Shown: positions 25,620 to 37,420 of the stretch, piece by piece
Position numbering within the stretch: position 1 is the stretch's first letter
How the letters are laid out: every line of letters starts with the position of its first letter
Notes under the pieces: model-generated
Told to the model about the DNA's origin: nothing
What the model saw: only the letters and a program-made list of their open reading frames with translations
Databases searched by the model: none
Assembly (NCBI RefSeq): GCF_002443255.2
Contig: NW_019211460.1
Location: 36,651,498-36,715,497, forward strand
Source: Varroa destructor
Taxonomy: Eukaryota; Arthropoda; Arachnida; Mesostigmata; Varroidae
Reading direction: 5' to 3'
DNA length: 64,000 bases
Translations under genes and position numbers: made by a program

Positions 25620-26510
25620 TAGTAAGCCATGGAAAATCAGGAAATTTAAGTGGTTCACAAGTATGAATTCTAATTTGGAGCTATAGCGTCGGAGAAAGTT
25701 TCTATTTTCGAAGATTTTACCGCTAAAAGCACCAAGGGCATTAGTTAAAAAAAGAAAAACAAAAAATCAGAAAGAGGCATTTTTATACCAGAAATGAGTC
25801 TTGTAAAAAGACCCCTGTGAAGTTGATTAAGAGAGAGCCGACCCGTTCCGAAGAACACGAATGTTAGTATTCAGGTTTAATGTATCATCTACTTGTTGAC
25901 CTCGGTTAAATGATTAAGATCGAAAAAACGGACAATTGGTTAAAATTAGGATCAAGAACAGGCGTAGAAAAGCTAGCCTCGCTTTGCTCTTACGTTACAA
26001 CAGTGACCCATTTTTACAGCGGATCGTAAGTTGTGATGAAAAATGCGTCCTCTACGATAATCGCAAGTAATTATATCAGTAAATTGATGCAGCTGAACAT
26101 CAACGTAGAGCTTCTGGTGGTCCTTCAACGATCTAATGCACGTCTTTTATCCAACACAGCCCCAAATGCCCTGGTTCATCGACTGTAACTGAAGTGAATT
26201 TGAAGAATTGGAGCAAATCGTGAAAAAATTCGATGACAACAACGCTTGACCTTATCCGGCAAGAATCAGAGCGGTGGCAAAGTTCGAGGCTAATTCACTA
26301 TACTCACCGCACATTGCTTTTACGGATCATAGTTTTTTTTTATGATCTCGTCAATTTCATAGCAAGAAAATTACTCGAATTTCAACGTGATGTAAAAATT
26401 GCGTTTTTAGATCTGAAACTTTTGCACCCCGGACTTCATGAATGCAGTTCAAAGTAAAAGGACTAAGTCTGTGAAACGGTTCAGAACGAAGTCAATGGTT
26501 CCTTTCATAC
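25620..26510 (+). mobile_element. decayed mariner-family transposon, third copy, different lineage
   Basis: Plus-strand segments match mariner transposase. Near 26000-26070 is RYNSDPFLQRIVSCDEKCVL followed by YDNRK, corresponding to the H..DPFL.RIVTCDEKWILYDNRKRS block. The catalytic D and E are kept and W is changed to C. Near 26335-26455 is FFYDLVNFIARKLLEFQRDV followed by AFLDL, matching the C-terminal FFKHLDNFL..K.F..Q.DAE.AF region. The DPFL...YDNRK wording differs from the RGKVEPLL...KWIT wording of the 20 kb copy, so it belongs to another mariner subfamily. The likely start codon near 25629 is followed at once by an in-frame stop, and further stops show it is inactive. Terminal inverted repeats were not found. 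Confidence 0.8.
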
Positions 26511-28519
26511 TGAGCAACCTAAAATAAAAGGGAAATAGAAAAGATCAAGAAGTTATGAACATTATATTCCGCTGACAACGGACTCTAATGTTAACAGTGG
26601 AGCTCTGTTGTCGCACTACTAGCGGTAGAAGTATATATGAATGAATAAATAAATAATATGTAGTTGAGATAAAACAAACAGCGCTGAATCTGTGTTGATG
26701 GTGACGAACAGCAATCTCGGTCAATCGGTCGCCGAATGTTCCACTCATTCAGTTACCCTCTGACTGAGTGACTTGTCAACGCTTCGAAACGGTCACAGCG
26801 CTGGATGGAGGACATGAATGATTCTTCTGCTACTGCCATGTAACTATAGTTGTTGCCGCTGCTGCAGCTGATACTGTTCAGCAAGTGATCAGTAGCAGGT
26901 TTGTAAGCGGACGATGGGCGATGGTCGAACAGGCAAGCGGACTCACTCAACCAGTCAGCCATCACCTAAATAGCTACGCCCCAACCAAACAAGACACAAG
27001 CGGTTAGATGCGAGCAGACACCGATCGACGCGCGAAAATTGTGAGCTGAACGGTAAACGGGGAAAGTCCGGGTACGCTTATGTGCGCGTACAATACGTAG
27101 CGCGTAGACAAATCAACTACACTCTAACCTATAGCAGAATTGTACCCTAAGGCACCTACAGGCATTACTTCGAACCGTGACACAACAAACTGCAATAAAA
27201 TTCGCTTCACCAGGCGTAAATTCAAGTGATATAATTTGTTAACGATCCTAGCTGCTGTTTGTATAGCTCTTACTAAAATTTCGAGTTTTACGTCCGGTAC
27301 AACATAGCTATTATATAAACTACTAAGTCTTGTAAACAAACGCGACTGAATCAAATTGAAGTGAAATAATCATATTTTTGCGACTAAGCGGCGACACCAA
27401 TAACGGTGTTTGCGAGTCAGTAATTAGGATCCGAATTTATATTAGTGCCCAATGAGTGAATGGGCGGTGAGTCAAGAGATAGATATTAAACGAATAAACA
27501 AGTAAACAAACCAACCAATGAATAACTAGATATTAGTTGATAATTACCGCAATGATGTCTGCTACTGCTGGTTGATACTACTACAACTTCTGCCAGCATC
27601 AACTGCAGCAGCAGCAGCACTGCCGACATGCAGCGATGTACTGCTACAGGGAGATTTTTACATCCCAAGTCCCAGTCGGTGACTTTGTTGCCAGAGTCGT
27701 TTTTTCACTGTTTGGCCGCCGGTGCTGCTTGATCGTGCAATGCTATGGCAATGTTTTGCTCATTGCTGGCAAACGTGGTGAAGATCCAATGTTATTCGGT
27801 GTTGTTCACAGTGAGTTCCTCCTGCAAGAGCACTTTAGCGGCAGCAAGAAGTACAACAGCCACATCAGCGGACAGCATTCGATCGAGAGGCAGCCGCCAA
27901 AAGCTCTGGGGCATACAGACAGACAAACAGGCCAACTGGATGATATAGAAGGGATACGCAGAACTGAACAGAAACGAACCAGCTACTTTGCGAATGTTGT
28001 TGCTTTTGCGCCGGTGTTATTGTCGATATCTGGACGCTGATGCAAATTTCAACGTTGCTCGAGCGAATGCAGAAAATAATGTAGTGCACGGTACTTACTT
28101 AGTTCTATCTTTGACAACATCGATAGATGAACAAGCATATGGACAAACAGCTCGGGAACATCTCGTAGGTAGATAGTAAGACAGTTATGTTACAACAGAT
28201 GAAGTCATACATCAGCACTGATTCCTACTATCGTTATAGTCAATCATGTGTTCCCCTCGTCATCCCCCCAAGTTATGTATCATCATGTGAACTATCGTAG
28301 CAACGTGATAATGATAGTGAGCTGCTCATCTCTCCATCTTAATTCAAAGAGAACATTATTCTAACGCAGCTGTTCTAGTTGCTTTTACTGTCCCAAAATT
28401 ATCAGTTCTTTCCATAATATTGATGTATGACGTTACACACGCCTAACACGTATATCCTAATGTTTAACAGATTAATAATTTAGGTTATAAATAAAAATTA
28501 ACATATGTTTCAATTCCGT
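26511..28519. other. intergenic, CAG/GCA-rich stretch at 27.54-27.90 kb
   Basis: No confirmed gene. 27541-27625 contains CTG/CAG/CAA words (a GCAGCAGCAGCA run at about 27605). A 134-codon plus ORF (27636-28040) follows, but it has no recognisable domain and overlaps ORFs in other frames. It might be untranslated exon material. A degraded SINE tail at about 27280 is listed separately. Confidence 0.45.
27275..27405 (-). repeat. SINE fragment (family with GGACGTAAAACTC tail)
   Basis: Minus strand reads GTACCGGACGTAAAACTCG at about 27302-27284, the conserved 3' block of the family seen at 59.6, 41.1 and 35.4 kb. The head (A and B box) is too degraded to define, so the upper boundary is approximate. 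Confidence 0.5.
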
Positions 28520-28572
28520 CAACTTTTACCTCAGACGATTTGCTTCTAGCAAACCGTCTGAGGTAAAAGTTG
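28520..28572. repeat. near-perfect hairpin, 24-base arms
   Basis: Left arm 28520-28543 begins CAACTTTTACCTCAGACG. Right arm 28549-28572 is its reverse complement with a single mismatch, and the loop is 5 bases (TTCTA). It is far beyond chance for so short a stretch. It may be the terminal fold-back of a miniature element, or a transcribed hairpin; it has no coding capacity. Confidence 0.9.
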
Positions 28573-28587
28573 TGTCTATCGCCACCT

Positions 28588-28637
28588 CTAAGCCTAAGAT
28601 ATTTAGTTAGATAGTAAGCCTCTAAGATATTTAGTTC
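28588..28637 (+). repeat. short tandem duplication
   Basis: Two copies of a roughly 20-base unit of the form TAAGCC(TC)TAAGATATTTAGTT lie 6-7 bases apart, directly after the 28.52 kb hairpin. Recent local duplication. Confidence 0.75.
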
Positions 28638-29125
28638 ATAAACTACGAGCGAAATGTTCTCCTACTAAATATATAGCATCCTACTAAAATAAATGAAAAG
28701 AGCTTTTTTGGAAGCATTTCTGTTTACAGCATTTGTATCAAGATTATTTCTTATGAGTTGTTTCTTAGAGTTTATTTAAACAAAAACAAATATTTCGACG
28801 ATATTTTTTACACGTGCTAGACGTGTCATTTTTTATTGTCCTTTCTTCGGTTAGCACGGTTCACCGCAATCGTGGCTTCAGTTTAAGATCTAAACCACTC
28901 ACCAATCATTTTCATTAGTCCCTCATTAATACGCGAGTAAAATTTCGATAGCGACTATCGTCAAAAAATGTAACGTCAAGAAATATCGATAGGTGTAAGC
29001 TCGTTAAGACGTCGTTTAGGTACGCTTACAAAAGACTCTAGCGAAATTAAATTTTCGGCTGACTGAAAGGTTAAAACATTATAATTATTATAATTAATTA
29101 TAATTAGAATTAGTCCAGAATAATT

Positions 29126-29189
29126 AAAACGTGCAAGAAATGCAAAAAGTTTTTGTAAGAACTTTTTGCATTTCTTGCATTATACGTTT
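29126..29189. repeat. perfect hairpin, 20-base arms, extendable
   Basis: Arms 29132-29151 and 29160-29179 are exact reverse complements (core TGCAAGAAATGCAAAAAGT), with an 8-base loop. Beyond them, AAAACG (29126-29131) pairs with CGTTTT after a 5-base bulge on the right side. The total of about 64 bases with one bulge is similar in size and shape to a microRNA precursor, though no conserved miRNA seed is recognised. The alternative is a fold-back transposon remnant. Confidence 0.85.
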
Positions 29190-32100
29190 TGTAAAAAGTA
29201 TAACAAAGTCAACCGTTAGAACTTATCTGGATGACCTAATGAGCACTAAATATTTTCCTAGCTAAACCGGAATGTAATTTCTGTATTCAAAATGCAGGAT
29301 AATCTGAAACAGCCTTCTAAATTATTTTGACAATATTTCGATCCCTTTGAATTAAAGCCTTGTTGATACCTTCCGACTTGCTTTGCGGAAATTTTCCATG
29401 GATTTTTCGAAAGCCACACGGGAATGAACAATTGTAGATCGTCGACTTCAAGCAAAAAGGAAGTTTATAATCTTGATGCAGGTATGTCTAGCACAAAGAG
29501 ATCATACAGTAACTGCCTTTCGTTTAAATTTTGAAGACGAACATCTTGCTATCACCATGACTAGTTTTGTGGTTTTGTTCTATAGTGGGATGAACTGGCT
29601 TTCTACTTTTATGGTACCAGAAATAGAAAACCTACGCATGTCCGCTACAACGAACAACCTATCAAAATTTGTCCGAATTTTAGCCTATCACTCTGTATGA
29701 ATTGCAAGCAAGTTAAGCAAAAGCAGAATTAATTGTCGGGGGTATTTAATATGCTAATTCCGCTAGGATAACTAATTATATCATAATACCATCTATGGAG
29801 ATCTAAAGGATCATAAAGATTCTTTCAACATACCGTACATAAGTGGATATTAACTTTAATATCTAGATCACGTATAACAAAGGCGACCAATTTTGGTTGC
29901 TTTCATTCGACAACGAAAATGCGGTGTCAAAAGCGACAACACAGTCTGTCCGAATAGAGCTATTTACTTCAATTAGTTTTCATGATCTGACGGTAGACGG
30001 CCCTTTTCACTCAATTTTTCAACGGCTTGCTACATACCTTATTACGCTTCTGTTGCTCACTTCTTTAGCCATACATCCTAAATGTAATCAAGAGATCCAC
30101 TAGATACCTACACTATATTGACACGTCTTTTCTAACACACAATAATTAGTGGCAAATTATAAATCAAGTATAAAAAACAAGTGTAAAATAAGAGGTCTGA
30201 CTGATCGTAACGCCGTTTTCCAACATTGGCTTAATTGTAAAAATCGTTATCGTTTACGCAGGAAAAATATACTTCTCAGCTTTAAATTCCCTGATTTCCT
30301 AATTTATATTCTCCACTTTTCTATAAACTGCTCGGACAGTGCCCACTAACTAGTTCCGAGCATTTTATCGTTAATACTACAGGCGCAAAAGTCTGGTAGA
30401 GAACGCAGACAAAACTTAACTTGCGACTCAAATGAACACTCTATCAAACATATGGAACAGACACTGAGCACAAGTTAGAACTGGGCTCTCATTCGATTGA
30501 TAGTATGTTAACTTTTTGCAACGAAACTAACACACTCATTTATGGCAGTAAGTTCTGCTAATAGGTACAGTGTCTATGCAGAGAAAGAATAGGACAGTGT
30601 ACATTTGGGCTAAGATAGACGCGGTTCGGATTGCTTAGCTTGCCCGCTCTGAGCTCCCACCCCCCACAACACCAACATCGTTCGCCTGCCGCAAAACGTA
30701 ATCTAATAACCAAACAATCACAGCATGTTGTTGACGATCAAAATCGAAAACAGCAATATATCACTAGCCGATTTTTCTACTGTAAGGTAGTTCAGAACCG
30801 TTGGATATTTGTATGTAGCTTGTGTTTTCCTTCTTCTCTTCATATATGAGTGCTGCAGTAATACGACTATTAGCAGTGGTAGATACGACCATCTGAAGAA
30901 ATGCCTGACGACGGTACCGGATGTAACACTCATAGGCTTCGTAATCACGAAGGTACATGCTACCCGTTGGCTGGCGTTATTGTTAACGCTTAAGCTAGAT
31001 TTTCAAATAATGAGCCACGACGGCATGCCAGCTATTGTCAGGTTTAAAATAAATGAGGCGTACACATTCGCGTATGCTGATAATCAAAAGTAGTCGAATC
31101 CTTTGCGGCCTTTAAATCGAGACCCGTTTTCTACAGCATCAGGCAAACAAAGGGGATGTAGTTAAGCTACTAGCATACCCACCTGCATTAGAACTTCGAA
31201 AACCCTTATTATTTTAATGGCCTGGCTTTTACGTTCAACACTACAAAGCTTTAGTTCTACTTGAATTTCTTTATTGTTCTTTAAGTCTGGTTGTCGTACA
31301 TTAAAGACATGCACGGATTTGACGAATTCCTCAGGAAGAGTGGATTCTTAAAACGTGTAGCTATACCAAAAATGTGATACTAAATGGGGTCAAATCGATT
31401 TTCACACCCACACCAAACCTAATTGATGAAAAAGTGAATCCCTAATTGCTTGGAGAACTGCAATATCCACGTACTAAGCATGTTTCCCACCGACTTTGAA
31501 GTGAACGGTCTACATAGTCAGCAGTTCCAAATCACTGGAAATTGGAAGAACCGAAAAAATAAATACATATATGTAATAAATTTCCTCAGCATAGACAGCC
31601 GCTTCAGTTGTGAAGATACCAAAAGATGTAGCATAACATAGCGTGATTTGCTAATAGTGTTACATAATTCATTTTCATAATAATACATAGTAATGCATAA
31701 TTTCACAGAAAATGTGGCTCGTAAAATGTATCCTACAAGAACTCTGTAGTGGTCAAAACATATATCTTAATTAAAAATAGAATGTCCGATACGCAAAATT
31801 TAACTACCTAAAAATTCAGTAATTTTTTGATTATTTGTAACTGCACTTTATTATCGCCAGGAAACGCAATCAAAGTGCAATTGATATTCTTTTATGAGAA
31901 CGAATAGCGAAGCAGAAACAGTAGCTCTAATTATTGATTCCGTTATTTATGCCGAACAAGCACCTCTACATAGATAAAACAGAAATGTTTCATTGATATT
32001 ACTTCACTCAGTTGTATAAATCTGTCCGACATGGTCAGCCTTGGCCTCGAGCCTCTGAGTTAGATCATAGACTAAAGTCATAACGTAACGCTCCTTTCTC

Positions 32101-34939
32101 GTCCATTTGTGCTTCAGTCGTAATGATACATCGTTCGACACTGTTATTAATACGCTATTTGATAACCCGACACTATACACGTTACGTCACAGCCTCTTGG
32201 ATGCTGTAACAGGCGGGCATTTCCCACCAGATACCGCTCGTTGATCAGAAGGATAAACTGAGAGGCCAACTCACGCCATACCCTGTCTAAAAACCAGTAT
32301 TTCGCTATTTTGTTTAAACAAACGCATTACTCTATTACGGATATCTCATCAGAACACCCGTGTGCTTCTACGCCTGTCTCCTTTGTTTGCTTAGCCATTC
32401 TAATCGGTGACCCATCTAATAAATATTCTCTTTGTGAAGTATCAATTTATGTCAAACCACTCAGCTTGACTCACGCTGGCGAAGTAAACCGTATGGGCTG
32501 TCACCGCATGATCATAAGATCGTTCTAATATTCGCTTGTTAGTTGCTTAGCTCTTCTCTACTTTGAGTAAACTTCATTAGCATGCTATGTTTAGAATTTG
32601 CCTTTACAAGTATGCGCAAAATTGTACGTCGCATTCAATACAGAAGATAACACGCGAATATATGGTATATATGTATAGTACATCATATACATATACATAT
32701 ATGATCTATATACGGCTCACGAGGGATGAACGAAGGGCGTCAATTGGTAATAGATAATAATGTTGAAGCTTTTTTTTTGTTTCGAGCCAACAGACCTTTT
32801 GATTGTTGAATCTAATAGTCGCATTAAGCAATTTTGTTAGTTCTGGAACGACCTTAGTCGTTTTGTGTAACGTGTGTCATATTAAAGTGGTGTTCGCACG
32901 GCCTGGTTATCGATAACCAAGCCGCATAGAGCTGCAGGTTTCATTGCCTTTCCTTGAAGAGGCAGCAAGTGAACGGCTTAGGCTAACTAGATAGGCCGAA
33001 AATAAGTTTCATACAACAGAAAGTAATGATCCGTTTCGGTAGGATTGTTTATTTGCTGTCATACCTTTGCAATGATAGTAATCAGCATCAAATTGTCTTT
33101 CGACGTGGCCCTTAGGATGGATCATGTAACATTCATATCTCGCACCAGCTGCATGTTCTTCAATGTATAAGAGCCAAGAAAAATGAGTCGTCCATTTCCC
33201 ACAATTCCACGGTACAATATGATGCAGACATTGTAGAACATATTTTTATTTTATAGGCTTTCGTAATGCATATTTGGAGCATCAATGAAAGTTCCAACTT
33301 GAGCTCATTCAATGCATTCGATAAAAATTACGTTATAGAATTATATGTAACGAAGTGGAGTTAGCTTATGCCTAAGAAAGGCATCGCAATCGTCGATATT
33401 AGCTGCTAGAATTTGAAATTATCAGATCGATTATTTCCAAGCTATGTTCATAAGTTATAGTTAGATAAATTCTGCGATTCACACACTGACCTTTATCCAT
33501 GTTGTTCTCTTACGATTACCTGATGAACCAAATAAGAGCCTCTGGTGGCTTGCAATTGTTACCTTCACAATGCGGCGTTGGTCAAACAGTGGTTGTTTTT
33601 GCTATTGAACAATATTAAGTAACTTGTTGTCGATGCATCGTATGCAGTGCTATTCCGTGCTAAAATATAAGGACTATATATTTGCTTTGTGAAATGCAAA
33701 ACATCAGCTACGAAAATAAGTATGGAAATAAACAATAGAACCAATTCCGTTGCACGAAAGTATAAGACGAATCTTGAATACATTGGGCATTTTTTTTTGT
33801 GGCATTTTTTGGGTGTTTTTTTTTGTTAGGAATCTATTCGTCGCAATTGTTATTCAGAAACAGCATCAAATTTAAAGCTCACGTTTGCGTACAGGGCCAT
33901 GAGGTCATCCGATATCGATAATATGCTGACTAACGCACCAATCAACCAGTAGTCAAAAAAAGTACAAAGCAACCGATAAACTTGATAGGCTGCAGAAACA
34001 TAATGCCTTCACTACAATTTTCATTATTATGCAGATAAATGAGAATAGTCGTAAGGGAAAGTAGTACTGCGTATATCCAATAATACACATAATATATATG
34101 TATACATCTGTGTAACATATATATTATTAGCGTCATAATCTATAATTAATATAATAATAATCACAAAGCATTATACTATAACTTGTCAACAAAAGAGCAT
34201 GTTAACAAAGCAATACTCTATATGCATTGTTTTCAAATGTGATCAAGAAAAGGAGATATTTATACGCCACATTTTCTTCATAATAACATTTCTCAATTGT
34301 TATATATCTCACAAAAAAAAACATTATTACAGCACGTATTTCCCAAAGAAAAGCTTTTCCGAAGGAACGGTTTCTGTATTTTAAAAGCAATAAGTCAAGT
34401 TCTAGTACTGATAACAGCAGTAGAATTAGTGATTAAAGAGCAAGAAAAAGGGAACAAAGAGAACTCGTTGTCGACGTTGCCCATAACCAGAATAATTGTG
34501 CGCGTCATTATACACTATCTTTATATCTCTGGCAGCAGCAATGTCACCGATCATCATGAGGACAATAATGACCGAGTGAGCAAACAGTGATGATGTCGTA
34601 CGCGAGTGAAGAGCTAAATATATGTACACAACTTTATTATGGCGTTATTCATAACGCCAGCTGGTCGAGTACGCACAGTATAAGAGCTACACAAATGGTA
34701 AACCTTCAGAGCATGGCTTAACTATTATATTATGCCATTAAAAAAATCGCCTTAATTTCAATTCCAAGAATTTCAATACAAGCTTAAAACAAAACACACG
34801 ATTTTTCATAACTTTTTTACGTAAATTAACAGTCACAGCCAAAATTTCTTCGCTGGTACACTCAGACATAATGCATAAATTGCAAAAGCTTAGCCAAAAT
34901 AACTAATAATTAAACTTTTAGAAATTACGCCGTAATAAC
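29190..34939. other. long intergenic stretch, no gene seen
   Basis: AT-rich, with many short ORFs on both strands, none with a recognisable domain or paired splice signals. TA/CATATA-rich DNA occurs at about 32660-32712, and T-rich low-complexity DNA at 33790-33825. A SINE fragment at 30.9 kb is listed separately. Confidence 0.55.
30870..30945 (+). repeat. SINE 3' fragment
   Basis: Plus strand reads GAAATGCCTGACGACGGTACC followed by GGATGTAACACTC. It aligns with GAAATGGCTAACTGC..TACTGGACGTAAAACTC of the 59.6 kb copy. Only the 3' half is recognisable. Confidence 0.5.
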
Positions 34940-35095
34940 GGGTACCGTAATAGCTTAGTAAGTATTCGGTAATTATCTTACGGACACATGGTGGTGTAGA
35001 TTCAAATCCTAACATAGACACACGGTTCGTTTTGTGCTTAGATCTAGCTATCTTATGGAATACCTATCGGTGGCGTTGCATGTTTAATTTAAGTC
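34940..35095 (+). repeat. tRNA-derived SINE copy
   Basis: Head reads TAGCTTAGTAAGTATT (A-box-like, about 34951). It is followed about 50 bases later by GTAGATTCAAATCC (B-box-like, about 34996), then AACATAGACACACGGTTCG. This last block is almost identical to the corresponding part of the 59.6 kb copy (CAGACATAGACACACGGTTCG). The tail is diverged. No acceptor stem can be formed, so it is not a working tRNA gene. Confidence 0.6.
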
Positions 35096-35324
35096 GCAAT
35101 AACGGGGCGGCTCTGTTTTAACCATGAAAATCCTTTTAATGTCTCTGTAACGAAAAACCTAGAATTAAGAAAGCCCCTTCAATACGTCCTAGAGTCCGCA
35201 TGATACCGTCACTCAAGCTCTATAAAACAGTTAATAGGACCAGCGGTTTTCGTAGGCTTATACGCGGCAGTTTGATTCGTCACACTTGTCCGGTCAGATA
35301 CGCTCCATCTAAGAGGACTTATCA

Positions 35325-35520
35325 TCGCGTTGCAGCGTAGTTCTTCGACCATACAGCAAATGATCCTTAGGACTGGACGCTGTGGTCTAGATTCGAACCC
35401 GGTCATAAACAAACTTCCGTTTCCCGTTTTTTTCGTTCGGAACCAGCTGTTTTATAAAATGCCTAAGAGCGACACCGGACGTAAAGCTCGAAACAGCTTA
35501 ATAATTTCAAATTATAGCAT
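35325..35520 (+). repeat. tRNA-derived SINE copy, nearly complete
   Basis: Best plus-strand copy. The degraded A-box region is near 35337. GTGGTCTAGATTCGAACCCG (35382-35401) gives a strong polymerase III B box, followed by TTCGTTCGGAACCAGC. The 3' block ACACCGGACGTAAAGCTCGA (about 35472-35491) is followed by an AT-rich tail. The same blocks occur in the same order in the 59.6 kb copy. A 100-codon ORF across it (35330-35632) is incidental. Confidence 0.7.
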
Positions 35521-36899
35521 CAAACGCAAGCATTTTTGCGCAGTACATACGAGGCAGTGTTCCGTGATAGAAAGAGTTATTATCACCTACTTTACTAACG
35601 ACTCATTTCTTTCTCTTACGTGTTTGCCGTGATCGACTATAGTCGTTTAAGGCTGGGTCAGATACGTAAGACCTTTTTATAACACGGTACAAAAATCTCC
35701 TAAGAAATGTAGATCTTCGTTGTAGCGTAGGTTGTAATAATAATATTAGTAATACGGACCAAGTGGTTCTCGCCATCCAATTTTTTTCGTAAATAGGACC
35801 CCCGCCATATATATATATCTACAGCATCCGTTCTTTTTTTGCTTATAAACAATAAAGTATCTTTAAAAGTACGTAGTGCGTATCAAGCGCGCTGTGCAAT
35901 ATTACGGTGCGGTTACATGCCCCAATTTAGCCTGAAGCGAATCTGCCTGGCCTGAAATCGAGCTCGTCACGGTTGTTGGATCACTCTGTTGCAATACCCT
36001 CACCAACTGCTACAGTTGTTATTCTCGTATGCTTCCACCACAGAACGTTATTTGTAGTTCTCCTATCACTGCGCGTTAATCAACCCACCGTCGCATTTTT
36101 CTCTACTTATGTTGTTCAGTTACCCTGTTTTTTTGGCGATTCGGACGGACGTATTGTTTTCGTTAACCTTTATTCCGATTGTAATCATCAGAATTCACAC
36201 GTTCACAATTCGGACGTTTCACAAGCACATCTTTATTTTGTGAAACAGATGCCTAATAACGTTGTATAAATTACCCCGGCTCCTATAATTAATAAGCCGT
36301 TCCCTACGTTTATTCCATTATATCAATAAAATTTTAAAATTTGTGTAAATATCACGCTGCTTGATGTACTAACTAAGTATGGGATACGAAAGCACCGAAA
36401 ATTTCCATTTATTTTCAACCGCTGCTTGGAACCCAGCACACACAATGTAATATTTGATCCACAGTAAAACATCGATTTTTTTCGAAAATCGAAATTTTAT
36501 ATGCTTCACAAACTAAACTACTGATAAGAACACAGCTCAGGATACTCATTTAATTTCTGCATAGTGAAGTGATGTTCGTACAGTTTTTAGCGAGCAAAAG
36601 GTTCTACTATACTTGTCGTTTCCGCTATTACATTTGTGTTACATAAAGGTTGATTCAAGCTTATCTCGAGAACTAAGTTGAAAAGAGATACACTATTTGA
36701 GAACAGCTTCTAATTTTTATATCAAAAATCCAGCATTCGAGCCCTCCGTTTGGCTTCTCGAAAATCTTCCTCGGAACATCCTTTAAGGAAGCTGCATGGT
36801 AGTTTACCATAACATAGATTGTCGGTTTCGAAAGTTGAAAACTCACTAACATTTGTTCATTAAACCGCAGAGGACAGGGTAACGAGGCCGAGAACGTAA
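35521..36899. other. intergenic, no gene seen
   Basis: No supported coding sequence. Short (TA)n at about 35806-35818. AT-rich. Confidence 0.6.
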
Positions 36900-37382
36900 A
36901 AACCACCGCTCAGATCACCGCTAGAGAAAGGCTGTTCTCACAGCGACCATTAGTATTGGTCGCAACGTTGGGTTATGGTCCACGCGATTTCGGTACTAAC
37001 GCAGGACACGGAAATAAGGCTCTGCCGTGAAGCGTGAGTATCTGCAAAAAGACTTGATCAACAAGCTGAACCAGAGGTATGCAGTACTAGAATCAAGTGG
37101 CTGCACGGCGAATGAAAACGCCAAGCGACCCGAACCATAATGAATTCAGGACGGGACGGCGCTCGAGACTCACCACAGTGATACCGCGCAGCCGTAACAG
37201 CCGTGGCTGTTTGGGAGTCACCTCACCGACGACGCGAGGCCGTTAGCAAATAGTGTTGCAAAGGGTGCTGCGGCACAGGGCACGCGCAAACGCTACGTGG
37301 GCGCAGCACAGATGGTAACAATGGCCGAGCGTTAACTGGGAATATATAGGTACTAAATTGCGCCTAGATAGTGCGATTAGGA
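36900..37382. promoter_or_regulatory. GC/CpG-rich upstream region
   Basis: About 480 bases of raised GC and CpG content (for example GGGACGGCGCTCGAGA, CGACGACGCGAGGCCG) lie directly upstream of the TATA/initiator at 37383-37420. No long ORF is present. The location suggests a proximal promoter region; this is inference from composition. Confidence 0.35.
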
Positions 37383-37420
37383 TATAAAAGCTCCAGTCGG
37401 TAAACAATTTCTGTTCAGTT
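37383..37420 (+). promoter_or_regulatory. TATA box plus initiator core promoter
   Basis: TATAAAAG at 37383-37390 is followed by TCAGTT at 37415-37420, matching the arthropod initiator consensus TCA(G/T)T(T/C). Counting the A (37417) as +1 puts the first T of TATA at -34, a few bases upstream of the usual -31. A consensus-like splice donor (AAG/GTAGCA) follows at 37448/37449, and an acceptor (CTAACCCTGACAG) at 37569. A 5' exon of about 32 bases and an intron of 121 bases can therefore be proposed. A 60-codon ORF (37624-37806) starts in the second exon; whether it is translated is unknown. The promoter could also serve the peptide gene at 38908. Confidence 0.4.

Noticed and set aside
34940..35015. 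Functional tRNA gene
   Set aside because: A and B boxes are present, but acceptor and T stems do not pair. The similarity to other copies shows it is a SINE head.
35330..35632. 100-codon plus ORF as a gene
   Set aside because: It lies across the SINE copy, whose blocks recur elsewhere in unrelated frames.
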